Counted from the first letter of the stretch, positions 12,311 to 22,760 are shown. The stretch is DNA of 64,000 nucleotides from Zonotrichia leucophrys gambelii (GCF_028769735.1 NC_088172.1:56451075-56515074); one strand, 5' to 3'. Notes: generated from the letters alone by a model not told the origin. Program-made: numbers and translations.

Positions 12311-15129
12311 GCTCATTGGTTCTTTATTGCAAGGGACAGCACTGGTGATTTGAATTTTAGGGGCCTGACCTCTGAGTCTATTGAAACCAGGAGGCATCAG
12401 TCAGCTTCAGTAAGGTTTGGTTCTGGCCCTGACAGGCCTCATAATAAGCAAACAAACAACCACAGTTTGTCAGTGTTTCAATAGTTAATAATTAACCTCT
12501 GCCATAAGCTGGTGAGAAAAGATGGTTTTGGTGGACCTTGTCTTCTCTCCCCCCCTCTCTCTTTTAAGAGACAGAGGTGGGACTTTTATGATCCTCAATA
12601 CTATTGTGTCTGAGCACTTCTAAGCCTGCTCCAAGCTGCCAGGAATTACAGGCTCCCAGTGTTATACCCACGGGTTTGTGGGTTTTCCATTCAAATGACA
12701 CATGCTCTGTCCCAGCCCAGGCTGGAGGGAGGACCAAGACAAGCACCCGTCTCCTGCAGCACTGCATCCCTGTGCCTGGCTTTTAGCACTCACCAGGCAC
12801 AGCTGTCCCTGCAGTGGCACTGCTGCCTGGGGGCTTCTCTGAGACGGGCTGGGGCTGTCACCCCCTCATGTGGGACATGAACATTTCTGATGGGGAGCTC
12901 TGCAGGTGCAGCGGGGCAATGACCATCAGGCTACACACTAGCAACACTGTCCTCTCCCGCGGGCCTGCTTTCTGACCATCATTCTTCTCTTTTATACTTG
13001 TGTTTGATGTTATTTTCCTCCAGTGTATTTTATTCTCCATTTCTGGAATCACATTTACATTAACAGCGCAATTGTCACTGAAAAGGGACGGCTTTCATCT
13101 GCAACTTTAAACAAGATAGGAATGGAGAATTATTCACGTTGTAAGGGTGGGAAAATGTGTTTTAAATGATGCAAAAACTTATATAGTAAAGTCTTCCTGA
13201 ATATTTGAGGTTTCAGCAGCTTAGCTGAAAGAAGTACAGCAAGGTACTCAGCAGTGATTTATAAAAACAGCCTTATGCCTTAGCCAGGCCAGATTTTACC
13301 ACCGTTTCTGGTGTTCATTAGCATCTCACTGCACATGTTGTCCCATTGATCCCAATGGAACAAGCCCACACAATAGACTTCTATTCAAGGGTGCTGAAGG
13401 CAGTCCATACGCCCATCCCCAAACACTGAGACATGGCAAAGGTTTGTGAATAGACTGCAGATAATTTTTGTTGTGTCTTCTAGAATTTGTACTAGCCTAT
13501 TATCAACCTGTAAATATTCACTGGAAACATGTACTGTTTAAAATTGAGATACAAAACGAGACAAGGATTTTTTTTCTTTCTCTTTAGTGAGTCTTCCAAG
13601 CTTGTGAATGTGTAGTGGAAAAATTATTCAACAATTTCTATGACTTTATTTGTTTTCACTATAGCTATGAAAACTAAATTGAATTACACTTGTTTCTGAA
13701 ATTACAAAAATTTTAATTTTTATTGGTTAGAACACCAATGCTTTCACACTGAGATAACTGTAAATATTTGAGAAGCTTTCTTAACCTCAGCCCATCTGGG
13801 GTTTCTGATGGAGAGGATTTGGGGGGGAGCATGAGGGCAGCTCTCCTGTACTTTGTATCCATCTCCCACCCTGTTTACAGCTGATATTTTAATATCCTGT
13901 ATGACTTAAAGAATAACATAGTAATCATCAACTATCTAAAGCAGGGAGGAAGAGAGTTGTTAAAAGTCATTGTGTGAGTTTCAGTATCAAGCGTAAGAGA
14001 TGGAGAAAGTTCGCAGTAATAAGAATGGAAATTACTGCAAATTACATGGAAGAGCAGAAATAAAAAGAAAACTTGCTCATTTGAGAATGTTAATATTTTA
14101 GGTGTGAATATATAGGGCCAGAACATAAAGGTGAAAATAAATACAGGCCTTTGAGCAGAATTATTATCCTTCAACACTGTGTCAAGCCAGATGTGATTCT
14201 AAACAATGTGACAAGTTTTTTTTGCCAGGACTGTCAGGTTTAGCCCATTCGACATTCCTGAAGTGTGCACCACTGTCTGAGCACTACATATGGGAAACAT
14301 GTATCACATTCTCAGCTCTGTGGCTGTGTTTTGGAGAGAATACAAGTTTTACCAACCAGCCAAAATTGAACTATTTAGTGGATGCAAAATCAATAATACT
14401 GACAGGTTTGTTCTGCCTTTTTTTTTTTTTTTCTGGAATTCCAAAGATATTGGATATTGTTGGCTATTACTGTGGCATGTCTGATAGGAGAAGAAACATT
14501 CAAACTGATTTACTATAATCTTTTCTCTTTGTAGAATGCAGATTTCAGGTGCAGTCACTACAGGGAAAAAAAAAAGGAATTACATGCAAACTGTTGATTG
14601 TTTTTTATTATTTGTGGAAACTAATTTCATACTTTTAGTAGAAAATGCCATATATCAGAGGATTAACAATTTGCACGTCTCTAATGAATTAGACTTTGAC
14701 TTTTTAGATTTTATTACTAACGTTTTATGCCATATTTTTTTCAGAAGTTTTGCAAATAGATATTTAAATACAGAAAATAAAATGTCATCCTTAAATAACT
14801 GCACTGGAATGTCTGTCAGTTATTTCCTTTAAGTTTAAATTATTTCCAGGAGCAGTGACTGGTATGGACCTAATCCTGCTGTCTTCTGCAGAGTCCTTTG
14901 AAGATATCAGTAAGTGCTCCAGTTTCATAATTAAAGAATGAGGAGAATTTGTTCTGACCCCTTGTTGCCAACGAATCTAAAACTATATTAATAGAAAATA
15001 ATTTTTCTCTATTTAGGCAGAAGAATTTTATCTCTGGGTCTATCTGTCTACAGAATTTGACTATAGCGGCCAAGACAGCCTTCTTTTCCCTTCCCAGTCA
15101 CTGCCCTCATATTGCCCTGCTACCAGGAA
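12311..15129. other. Intergenic AT-rich DNA, no gene seen
   Basis: Mostly AT-rich with frequent poly-T runs, for example at 14418-14431. A short GC-richer stretch at about 12600-12970 gives overlapping chance frames on both strands. No transposon, RNA gene or coding exon was recognised. Confidence 0.5.
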
Positions 15130-15790
15130 GCAAACTCGTGATAAACACAAGAACTAAAACAGTTTTTCAGCCTATTCACTTTGGCGATGTCAAAGTGTCA
15201 GACGACAAGATGCTATCAATCTGAATTATATTGTCAATCTAAATGAAATCCATTAGTACATCCTGAGCAAAAGCAACAAGCAGTTAGGGAATCACCCATC
15301 CTGTCTAAAATAAAATGTGCGCTGCTTAGAGACAACCAAATTTCAGGGGGTGCAGCACAACCCCTTTGTAGCAGCACTTCTCTCACAGAGAACCAGCTGA
15401 GAGCTTTTTTTTAATGCAGTGATCTTGGCTTCTTCAACTACTCGTAGTGCTAACTGTTGTAACTACTTTTATACTGAAAGCACAGCTGTCAAATGTCAAA
15501 AATAAATTAAAACCAAACAGAGAGAGCAAAAACTAATGGCAAGAAACCATAAAAACGAATAGGCTTCTAATAAACCCAAAAGAAAAATACATAACACTGG
15601 TGTAAGCAGTTTTCGTATAATTAATTAGATTCTATGTTGCCGGCCAGATCAATAAAGTCAAGGGGAGACAAGATTTAATATTCTGTCATAGGGACACTGT
15701 GCAAGAGCAAAGTACCTCCAATTTCCATACCAAACTCCATGATAATTCAAAATCGGACGCTGCCCTAAAGTGTACCCATTAGCTAAAATC
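15130..15790. promoter_or_regulatory. Candidate conserved element upstream of the OLIG3 CpG cluster
   Basis: Unique AT-rich sequence abutting the first CpG block, about 4 kb upstream of the OLIG3 promoter. It contains TAATTAATTAG (15618-15628), two overlapping homeodomain cores, and several TCAAAG and ACAAG words of TCF/SOX type. The position and motif content suggest an OLIG3 enhancer. Conservation has not been tested. Confidence 0.35.
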
Positions 15791-15839
15791 CAGTGTTTGA
15801 AAATGCTCAATCTCTGTTCTGAATAGCCTCTAAACCCAA

Positions 15840-16400
15840 GATCCTGCCCGTGAGCCGCCGCCGGGTACGCAGCGGGCTGAGTCCCGCACGGTCCGGCTCG
15901 GTGCCGGCGCTGGCGGGACGGGACACTCCTGCACTGCTACCCTGAGTCTCCCCGAGCAGTTTGTCTTTCCAGAAAAAACACGCTCCCTTCCCCACCAAAT
16001 CTCTGCGCCTTTATGAAAATAGAAATTAAAAGGTAGGATAGAGCACGTTAATTTGATATAGCTACGACCTAGCCGTATTTCCCACCCTCTCCGACTCCCC
16101 GAATAGTGAAACATTTGGTTTTCTGACTCCTGGGGGTTAATTTCGTTGCTGTGCCGTCGGGGGCAGTTTCGCTGTTGATTGAACCGCGACTTCTCCGCAG
16201 CCCTGTCGCGAATGGCCGGGGCATGGCGGGCATTTGTCCGGCGCGCAGCGACAGCGGCGAGCGCAGAGAGCGCCCCGGGCAGCGCCGACCCCCGCCCGGG
16301 AACGGGACCGGACGGGACGGGACGGCCCCGCCGCTCTCCGCCGGCTCAGCCGAAAGTGTCCGGGAGGGTCTTCTCCCACTGAGCTGCGCCCAAGAGTGAC
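15840..16400. other. CpG-rich block, distal upstream
   Basis: CpG-dense at both ends (15840-15930 and 16140-16400), with an AT-richer centre. It sits just left of the long TTTC tract. It contains a G-quadruplex-type motif (16298-16321). Overlapping open frames on both strands follow from stop-codon depletion in GC-rich DNA and are not called as genes. It could be an upstream or antisense noncoding promoter. Confidence 0.6.
16298..16321 (+). other. Putative G-quadruplex motif
   Basis: Four GGG runs at 16298-16300, 16304-16306, 16314-16316 and 16319-16321 are separated by loops of 3, 7 and 2 bases. This fits the standard G3+N1-7 rule on the + strand. Folding is predicted from the pattern only. 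Confidence 0.6.
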
Positions 16401-16431
16401 AATTTCCACACACCGCTCTGCCGTGCCTTTA

Positions 16432-16676
<245 letters not shown>

Positions 16677-16749
16677 GTTTTCCTCCCTTTATCTCTCTTC
16701 CTGTGCCTCTTCCCTTTACTCATCTATCTTTTTCTTTCCAGCTGCAAAA

Positions 16750-17690
16750 GAAAGCAGCGAGGAAGGCTGGATTACGACCAGCAGGCAGTGTTACGACCAG
16801 CAATTGTGCTGGAGAAGAGCTGCTGATTTCCGAAACGACTTTCCTGGCGAGGCTCCCTGAGCTCGGGATTTAACCTTGCGTATCTTTCCCGACTCCTTCC
16901 TTTGCCCTGAGGCGACCCCGAGCGGAGCCGTGTCCAGCCGCGCCGTCCCGTGAGGGTATGCTGCGGGACGGGCCCGCACAGCCGACACAGGGGCGCTGGG
17001 AAGCACCGACATCCCCGGGGAAAGGGAGAGAAAACTATTAGTAATATTCCCTAGAGTGACAAGTCCACCTTTCCTTCCCGCCCCTCTCCTCCCGCCCCGC
17101 GGTGCACCGGCGGCTCCCTAGCCCGCCATCGTCCCCCGGTCGCATCCCGAGGAACCCCAAGCCCGGAGGGGAGCGGGGCTCGCAGGAGCAGCTCGCCCTG
17201 ACCGAGGTGAGGACAGGACCCCTCCTGTTGCTTGTTCCGCGACGGCATCTTTTTGCCTTCCTCTTCTCTGTCCCCGTCGGACTTGAACTTTCCCACACCA
17301 GTGCGCGTCTGCTCCGGAGCGGCGGACGCGGGGACGAAGGGCGGCAGCTGCAGCCGCTGGAGCAGCCTCCAAACCGGGGCCGGGGCTTTGCCCCGATCCT
17401 GCGCGGGTTTCTGCCGCTGTCGCCGTCACCGTGCCAATTTTTGTTCATTTGCTTCAGCCCAGCTCTGCGGGAGGAAAGGACTCGGGGAGGAGCGGGCAGC
17501 CCCAGGAGCCGGCAGGAGAGCGGCTCTGCAGGGTGCGGAGCCCGGCGGCGCCGGCTCTGCGGGATCGGACGGCCCTGAGGACACCGAGCCCGGCCGAGTT
17601 CCCGGCCTTGTGGCCGGCAAACCTGTCCGCTGAGGAAAAGCCTCGGACGGCTTATGGCTTTCACGGTGGAAGCGTGATAGAGCCGAGGTC
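16750..17690. other. CpG-rich block, middle upstream
   Basis: High GC with frequent CpG, lying between the TTTC and TTTTC tracts. Several open frames overlap on both strands, the longest 208 codons on the minus strand. Their Arg/Gly/Pro/Ala-rich composition is what random GC-rich sequence gives, and none resembles a known protein. Interpreted as part of the CpG island cluster of OLIG3. Confidence 0.65.
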
Positions 17691-17727
17691 GAGTTCAGTT
17701 ACTTATGATATATTCTCCTAAAGGATA

Positions 17728-17865
17728 TTTTTTCTTTTTCTTTTCTTTTCTTTTCTTTTCTTTTCTTTTCTTTTCTTTTCTTTTCTTTTCTTTTCTTTTC
17801 TTTTCTTTTCTTTTCTTTTCTTTTCTTTTCTTTTCTTTTCTTTTCTTTTCTTTTCTTTTCTTTTT
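17728..17865 (+). repeat. Polypyrimidine tract with (TTTTC)25 core
   Basis: 138 pyrimidines without interruption. The pentamer TTTTC repeats perfectly 25 times at 17736-17860. It lies 1.6 kb upstream of the OLIG3 TATA box. Likely polymorphic and prone to assembly error. Confidence 0.97.
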
Positions 17866-17999
17866 ACCGCAGGATTCACTTACAGTGCTAGAATCAGAAG
17901 GCTTTAATTTTGCTCAGCAGATTAACCACAGTTAAAACTCAGTCGGATGAAAATATCCCTCTTTTTCTGACTCTTCGCCCTCCTCGGAGCATAGACACT

Positions 18000-19260
18000 A
18001 CGGAGGAACGAATTCCTGCCAAGACTTCTTCCGGCCCCTGAGCACCTTTTGGGAAGCGGACGCTCAGCCCGTCAGTTTCGCGGAGAGAAGGGGGCACCAG
18101 GGCCAGCTCCGGGAGTTCCAGGGGTGGCGCGGGTGGCTCCCGTCCTGTCCTGTCCTGTCTGAATCCCCGCGCTCACCGCGTACGCACCGCCGGGGCTGGC
18201 AGGATCGGGCGGACCTCCCGCCCTTCCCGGGCACCAGGGCTGCTCCCACCGCCGTCCCCGCAGGGGAATTCCCACCTCCCCATCCCCAGAGACCTCGCAG
18301 GCGGCCACGCCGGTTCAATCCGCACCCGGGGCAGAGGCGGACACGGGGCTCGGCCGAGAGCTGAGGCGGCGACACCCGCCCCGAGTGCCCCGCCCGCCTT
18401 GCCCGGCCGAGCCCCGCCAGCTCAGCTCGGCCCCGAACACCCTCCTCCCTTCCCCGCTCGGCCGCCACCTGCGGCCGCTGCCCGGGACCCAGCTACTTAC
18501 TGGCGCGAACGCCTGGGGTGTTTGCGGAGCTGGGGGTGTTTGCAGAGCCGGGGATGCTTGCAGAGCTGGGGGGGTTTGCCAAGCTGGGGATGCTTGCATA
18601 GCTGCCCCCCTAGCAGGCTCCCTTCCCGCCTGCCTGCGGCCCGGCCCGGCCCGCTCGGTCGCACCGACGGCGGCTCCGGCCGCCCCGCCGCGCCGCCCCG
18701 CCGGAGCCCGGGACCAGCGGAGCCCCAGGGGCTGCGGGCCGCCCCTCCCGCCGCCAAGCACACCGCTCTGCGCTGCACCCTGGCTTTCCCCGTTTATTTA
18801 AAGGGAGTCACTGGCCCGGGGGGAGGCGGGTTTCCCAGCCCGCACCTTCCCGCGGCTGATGCCCGGGCCATCATCGCTCATTTGAACAAAGCGGCTGCCC
18901 AGGTACGAGCAGTTGCGGCCAGCCCTCCCAGGCGAGGGCCAGGCGGTGCCGCACCGCACGCCCCGGCCGGGGGGGACAGGCAAAGAGGGAGGGAAAGGCA
19001 AACAAAGCGTGGAGCCGCGGCAGGAGCCGGGCATGCTGCAGGACGGGGCGACCGACGTGCCCCAAGCCCTCCCGCCCCAGCGGAGGGGCTTCCCCGGGCG
19101 GCTTCTGCCCGCTGTCGCCCGCCACCGGGGCTTGCTGACCGGCCCCGCGCAGGCACGCAGCCCCTCGCAGCCCCCTGGCTCCCTACTGTAGACGGGATGA
19201 GGTTTTATATTGGAAATGAGCAGGCAGGGGGAGGAGAAGGCGCGCACACGGAGCGATGAG
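18000..19260. promoter_or_regulatory. CpG island upstream of the OLIG3 promoter
   Basis: Very GC-rich and CpG-dense, ending just upstream of the proximal promoter. It contains an 18-bp minisatellite (18514-18602) and an E-box CATTTG (18879-18884) next to AACAAAG (18885-18891), a SOX/TCF-type site. Long open frames here (up to 286 codons) overlap on both strands, are low-complexity, and are not believed. CpG islands of this kind at developmental regulators are commonly Polycomb targets; that is expectation, not seen here. Confidence 0.65.
18514..18602 (+). repeat. G-rich 18-bp minisatellite, five units
   Basis: Units start at 18514 (17 bp), 18531, 18549, 18567 and 18585. Each has a GGGG block, a TTTG or CTTG word and an AGC end. 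Variants alternate between GTGTTTG and GATGCTTG types. Because the period is 18 bp, the unit encodes a 6-residue repeat in any frame, which gives spurious repetitive peptides. Confidence 0.85.
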
Positions 19261-19500
19261 TGTGCGGTGTCAATCAGAGGGGTTTTGTGTCTCCTTGACT
19301 CCTGATGGTCCGTGGCTGAGGTGTCCCGGGTGGCACCACAATGAATATGAATAGGGGTCCTTGCTAAATGGGACAGTCAAAGCGCACCGCCCTGAATAAT
19401 GGCACGTCATCCTAACTAGACCATTATACATAGGAGGGCTTCTTTTGTCTCTGCTCTCTGCTGCAGCTCTATAAAAGCCCCTCTTTTTCAAGCTGAGGTT
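19190..19500 (+). promoter_or_regulatory. OLIG3: OLIG3 proximal promoter
   Basis: The sequence between the CpG island and the transcription start is less GC-rich. It carries GTCAATCA (19269-19276; reverse TGATTGAC, PBX-type), TCAAAG (19377-19382, TCF/LEF-type), and CACGTCA (19403-19409, CRE half-site). A TATA box follows 60 bases later. Factor assignments are motif matches only. Confidence 0.65.
19470..19477 (+). promoter_or_regulatory. OLIG3: TATA box of OLIG3
   Basis: TATAAAAG lies 298 bases upstream of the start codon. A canonical 25-32 base spacing puts transcription start near 19495-19510. The element predicts a focused start site even though the gene lies in a CpG island cluster. Confidence 0.75.
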
Positions 19501-19767
19501 AGTCCAAGCATACACTAACTAGCCATCCTGTAAACAGCCTGAGTAACCGGGTGGAGAGAGAGAGAGAGACAGAGGGGAGATATTGGAGAGAGAGAGAGGG
19601 CTGAGGGGTTTTTTCCCTCATCCTCCAGCATTTCCAGCCCTTCGCTGGCAGACCCTGCCGTCCGTTTATTTCCTTTTCGTTTTGTTTTTGTTGCTTTTTG
19701 AAGGAGAGTTGTCTTGTCCGCCACCTCCAGAGCAGGGAAGAGTTTCTTGCACAGAAGCCTGAATACA
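19500..19767 (+). other. OLIG3: OLIG3 5' untranslated region (start approximate)
   Basis: About 270 bases. No ATG occurs in any frame before 19768, so ribosomes meet the OLIG3 start first. The reading frame of OLIG3 is closed by a TGA at 19699-19701, excluding an N-terminal extension. GA-rich runs lie near 19553-19569 and 19585-19599. The left boundary is inferred from the TATA box. Confidence 0.6.
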
Positions 19768-20589
19768 ATGAATTCTGACTCCAGCTCTGTCTCCAGCAGA
19801 GCTTCCTCGCCAGACATGGATGAGATGTACCTGAGAGACCATCACCACCACCACCACCATCACCACCACCAAGACAGCCGGCTCAACTCGGTCTCTTCCA
19901 CTCAGAACGATCTGGTGCAGAAGATGTCTGGGGAAGGCCTCACCAGGAACGGTTCCAAGGCCGGAGGGGAAGGCAGCAAGTACAAAATCAAGAAGCAGCT
20001 TTCGGAGCAGGACCTGCAGCAGCTGCGGCTGAAGATCAATGGCCGGGAGCGAAAGAGGATGCACGACCTCAACCTGGCTATGGACGGGCTGCGGGAGGTG
20101 ATGCCCTACGCTCACGGACCTTCTGTGAGAAAACTCTCCAAAATCGCCACCCTCCTGCTAGCCAGAAACTATATCCTGATGCTCACCAGCTCCCTGGAGG
20201 AGATGAAGAGGCTAGTTGGGGAAATCTACGGGGGCCACCACTCGGCCTTTCACTGCGGCACGGTGGGACACTCCGCCGGGCACCCGCCCCACGCCGCCGG
20301 CACCGTGCACCAGGTGCATCCCATCCTCGGCGGCGCCCTGTCCTCCGCCAACACCTCCTCCTCCCTGTCCGCCTCCCTGCCGGCCATCGGCACCATCCGG
20401 CCCCCGCACTCCCTGCTCAAGACGCCCTCGACACCCCCCGCCCTGCAGCTCGGCAGCGGCTTCCAGCACTGGGCGGGCTTGCCGTGCCCCTGCACCATCT
20501 GCCAGATGCCGCCCCCGCCCCACCTCTCGGCCCTCACCGCCTCCAACATGGCCAGGATCTCGGGGGACACCAAGGACCTCCTCAAGTGA
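19768..20589 (+). CDS. OLIG3: Oligodendrocyte transcription factor 3 (bHLH)
   Basis: A 273-residue class II basic helix-loop-helix transcription factor, recognised across its full length; mammalian OLIG3 is about 272 residues. OLIG3 acts in the nucleus, pairs with E proteins on E-boxes, and specifies dorsal spinal cord and hindbrain interneuron progenitors. A Ser-rich N-terminus is followed by ten consecutive histidines (25-34). The basic region (about 87-100) contains the NGRERKR core, with Glu94 and Arg97 in the DNA-contacting positions. Helix 1 spans about 101-113, the loop 114-122 and helix 2 123-154. The C-terminal half is Ala/Ser/Pro/His-rich and ends in a conserved segment with a [12 protein letters not shown] motif and terminal KDLLK. 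The ATG at 19768 has A at -3, and an in-frame stop lies 69 bases upstream. It is a single exon, as in other vertebrates. The distinct C-terminus and N-terminus separate it from OLIG1 and OLIG2. No frameshift or missing key residue was seen. Confidence 0.98.
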   Translation: MNSDSSSVSSRASSPDMDEMYLRDHHHHHHHHHHQDSRLNSVSSTQNDLVQKMSGEGLTRNGSKAGGEGSKYKIKKQLSEQDLQQLRLKINGRERKRMHDLNLAMDGLREVMPYAHGPSVRKLSKIATLLLARNYILMLTSSLEEMKRLVGEIYGGHHSAFHCGTVGHSAGHPPHAAGTVHQVHPILGGALSSANTSSSLSASLPAIGTIRPPHSLLKTPSTPPALQLGSGFQHWAGLPCPCTICQMPPPPHLSALTASNMARISGDTKDLLK

Positions 20590-20690
20590 CTCGGCGGGGC
20601 TCCCCCGGACGGAGAGGGGCTGCGGCCGGAGCTGCCCCCGCCCGCCGAGCCCCTGAAACACGGGATTAGTGTAGTAAGGACCTTGCAAAG
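19780..20690. other. CpG-rich gene body of OLIG3
   Basis: Coding sequence and the first part of the 3' UTR are strongly GC-rich, with GC bias at third positions, especially 20230-20560. This creates long overlapping frames on both strands (for example 168 codons on the minus strand), which are shadows of the OLIG3 frame. Confidence 0.7.
19840..19869 (+). repeat. OLIG3: CAY (His10) codon repeat inside OLIG3
   Basis: Ten histidine codons, CAC with CAT at the first and seventh positions, encode residues 25-34. Mixed codons make it somewhat more stable than a pure CAC run. Mammalian OLIG3 has a shorter, interrupted His-rich stretch at the same place. Confidence 0.9.
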
Positions 20691-20767
20691 GTAATGTTCC
20701 ACCGGCTCCCCGGGCCATGTTTTCTTGTTATACTAAACTGGAAACAAAAGTCCCTGTTGTAAAAAGA

Positions 20768-20779
20768 ATGATGATGATA

Positions 20780-20814
<35 letters not shown>

Positions 20815-20820
20815 AATAAT
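20768..20820 (+). repeat. (AAT)n microsatellite in the 3' UTR
   Basis: A run of ATG/ATA/AAT triplets, mainly AAT/TAA units with a few ATG interruptions, about 180 bases after the stop codon. Confidence 0.9.
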
Positions 20821-21317
20821 GCCGCTGATGGTAATCAAATGTAAATGATTCCTTAAAATGTATGTAAAAGGAAAAAAAAAAAAGACATGGTTGTCATTGT
20901 AGTGTTCGCAGCTACCAAGAGACGATGAGATCGGTTTGGGGCTTTTTTCCCTTCTTTTTCTTTTTTTTTTTCCCGGGCTTTTCCTGTCTTTCCTTTCGCA
21001 CGGCGGCACGTCCGAAATTTCCCGTTCCAAACCTGGCTGCGGAAGGCAGAGCAGAGAGTTCGTGCATGCTTTCCGCCCAGCCTGTCACCCGTGGGGACCG
21101 GCCACAGGCGGCTCCCCTGGCAACAAGGACTTCCGAGAGAATTCACTGAAGTTTTCGAGTGTGGTCTATGGGTTTTTGTGGTTTGGTGGTTTTTGTTTTG
21201 TTTTTACAGATTTGGTTATGATCAGGGTTTTTGGTTTTGTTTTTCGGGTTTTGTTTTTGGGTTTTTTGTTGGTTTTTTTTTTTTTTGATAGTTTTCCTTC
21301 TTCTCTCTCTGAAGAAA

Positions 21318-21323
21318 AATAAA
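21318..21323 (+). terminator. OLIG3: Possible proximal poly(A) signal
   Basis: AATAAA within an A-rich stretch about 730 bases after the stop codon. It could give a shorter transcript. A-rich surroundings make chance occurrence likely. Confidence 0.3.
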
Positions 21324-21812
21324 AAACAAATTAAACAAAAAAGAGGAAAATAGTGCAAAACACAGCACAACCCTCCAGCAGATCTGTTTTGACAAATCTC
21401 CCATCTCCTGCTCTCGGTGAAGTGTGTTGATTTAGCTGTCTGGGGTACAAATTTCCGTTGCTGGCTCTGGGTTTGTTAGTGTTTGCTGGTTTTGTTGTTG
21501 TTGATGTTGCTTTGCTTGTTTTCGGTTTTGTTTCCTTTTTAAAAAAATGTTATGGTTTGGTTTTGCATGCGGGGTCAGCTCTTGCCAGATCTCTGATTTG
21601 TATATCTAAATCTGAATCTCTGTTGCTGTTTATTTCCTTTTCGATATGTTTTCCTGGGACATTGTCTGAAATAATGTTATTCGTCATTTCATTCGTTTGT
21701 TTGTTTTCGGTTGGGGCCTCAAAGACACCACCATGTCTTTATTTTTTATATATTCTTGATAATAACTATCGATATATTTATTATTGACCAGTGTTTCTGG
21801 ATGAGATTTCCA

Positions 21813-21818
21813 AATAAA
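21813..21818 (+). terminator. OLIG3: Main OLIG3 poly(A) signal (predicted)
   Basis: A canonical AATAAA at the end of the AU-rich 3' UTR, followed within about 30 bases by T/G-rich sequence suitable as a downstream element. Sequence character changes to GC-rich beyond it. Cleavage is expected near 21830-21840. Confidence 0.65.
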
Positions 21819-21879
21819 GTAAAAAATTAATTCCAAGCTGCCTGTTTCGCCTTTGTCCGGGTCTGGAAACTGAGAAAAG

Positions 21880-22500
21880 GCGCCGTATTTGATGGCTTTG
21901 GGTCCCGCCAGGACATCCCGGATCCCGCTGGAGGAGGCTGGCGCAGCCCCGTGCGCCCTCCCTGCCTGGGGAGCAGCCACGACCCCGAGGTCCTCAGGTG
22001 TGTGCGAGCTGCCGGCCGGGCTCCCGCAGCTTCCAGCGGGCTGGGAACTGGGGCAGGAATTGGGGTGGCCCACGGCCAGTCCCGCAGCCAGCGCCGGCCG
22101 CGGGAGAACGGGCAGCGCTGGGGAGTTTATGGGCGATAACTTTTCTTTTCTTTTGAGAACCAGTTTTCAGTCCTTTTTTCGGGAGGGAAATGGTAGGATG
22201 GACAGAGTTGGGAAAGCAGTTCTGCCCCGCCGGGAAGAGGCTCCAGCGCCCTGCGCTCGGCACTCGGGAGCGAGATCCTGCATTCCCGGCCAGCCCCGGA
22301 CCCTGCCCCACGGGAAAGGGGTGGCCGAGAGGGACCTGGAGAAACAGGAGAAGGCGACTCCCCCTGAGTCGTAAGGTGAGCGGTGACAGAGGAAGGATGG
22401 ATGGGGCATTTAAACAAAATGCCAAACAACTTCCAGAAAGGCATCTGTGGGCGACCCGTGCCGGTGAGCGGGCTGTGCAATTCTGCAGCACTCAAGCCAG
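21880..22500. other. CpG-rich block downstream of OLIG3
   Basis: GC-rich sequence with many CpGs begins about 50 bases after the predicted OLIG3 cleavage site. Open frames of 160-166 codons occur on both strands and overlap each other. None is recognisable. It may be part of the OLIG3 chromatin domain or a separate noncoding promoter. Confidence 0.5.
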
Positions 22501-22574
22501 CGTCAAGACATAAGCACGCATACACAAACATTTGAAAATGAAAATATCGTGTATTTACATCGAAAACACGAACT

Positions 22575-22610
22575 AATAATAAACTAAGTTTATTATTCAC
22601 GTAATAAACT
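22575..22610. repeat. Perfect palindrome with poly(A) signals on both strands
   Basis: Arms AATAATAAACT (22575-22585) and AGTTTATTATT (22587-22597) are exact reverse complements around a single A at 22586. Each arm contains AATAAA, one per strand. A third AATAAACT copy lies at 22603-22610. The block is AT-rich inside GC-rich flanks. It may serve as a distal or bidirectional 3' end signal; this is inference. Confidence 0.55.
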
Positions 22611-22692
22611 TCCCTGCCGTAAATCACTCCCTGCCTGAGGTAAATCCTTAAAGTAATTCAGCAAGATGATAGATGATCAAGAGACGCTACAG

Positions 22693-22760
22693 TTTCCTTC
22701 CTTTCCTTCCTTTCCTTTCCTTCCTTTCCTTTCCTTCCTTCCCTTCCTTCCTCCCTCCCC
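22693..22760 (+). repeat. Polypyrimidine tract, TTTCC/TTCC type
   Basis: 68 uninterrupted pyrimidines, made of mixed CTTTC, CTTCC and CCTTC units. Third of the four pyrimidine tracts around OLIG3. Confidence 0.95.

Larger units (their letters stand above)
20590..21835 (+). other. OLIG3: OLIG3 3' untranslated region (end approximate)
   Basis: About 1.25 kb between the stop codon and the last good poly(A) signal. It starts GC-rich, then holds an AAT trinucleotide repeat, a G/T-rich section (about 21160-21290) and AU-rich sequence with ATTTA words near 21770-21785, which suggests regulated mRNA stability. The length agrees with vertebrate OLIG3 transcripts of roughly 2 kb. No splice is needed. 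Confidence 0.6.

Noticed and set aside
18310..18330. tRNA B-box-like GGTTCAATCC
   Set aside because: No A box at the right distance and no cloverleaf can be drawn around it.
18399..19259. A 286-codon plus-strand frame upstream of OLIG3
   Set aside because: Arg/Pro/Ala/Gly-rich, includes the 18-bp minisatellite, and runs across the promoter CpG island. Frames of similar kind overlap it on the minus strand. Expected from GC-rich DNA.
19714..19767. An N-terminal extension of OLIG3 by 18 codons
   Set aside because: It would need a TTG start at 19714. The family start is the ATG at 19768, with A at -3, and a TGA closes the frame at 19699-19701.
20212..20718. Minus-strand frames opposite OLIG3 (168 and 150 codons)
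   Set aside because: They are shadows of the GC-biased OLIG3 coding sequence; composition is Gly/Arg-rich with no domain.
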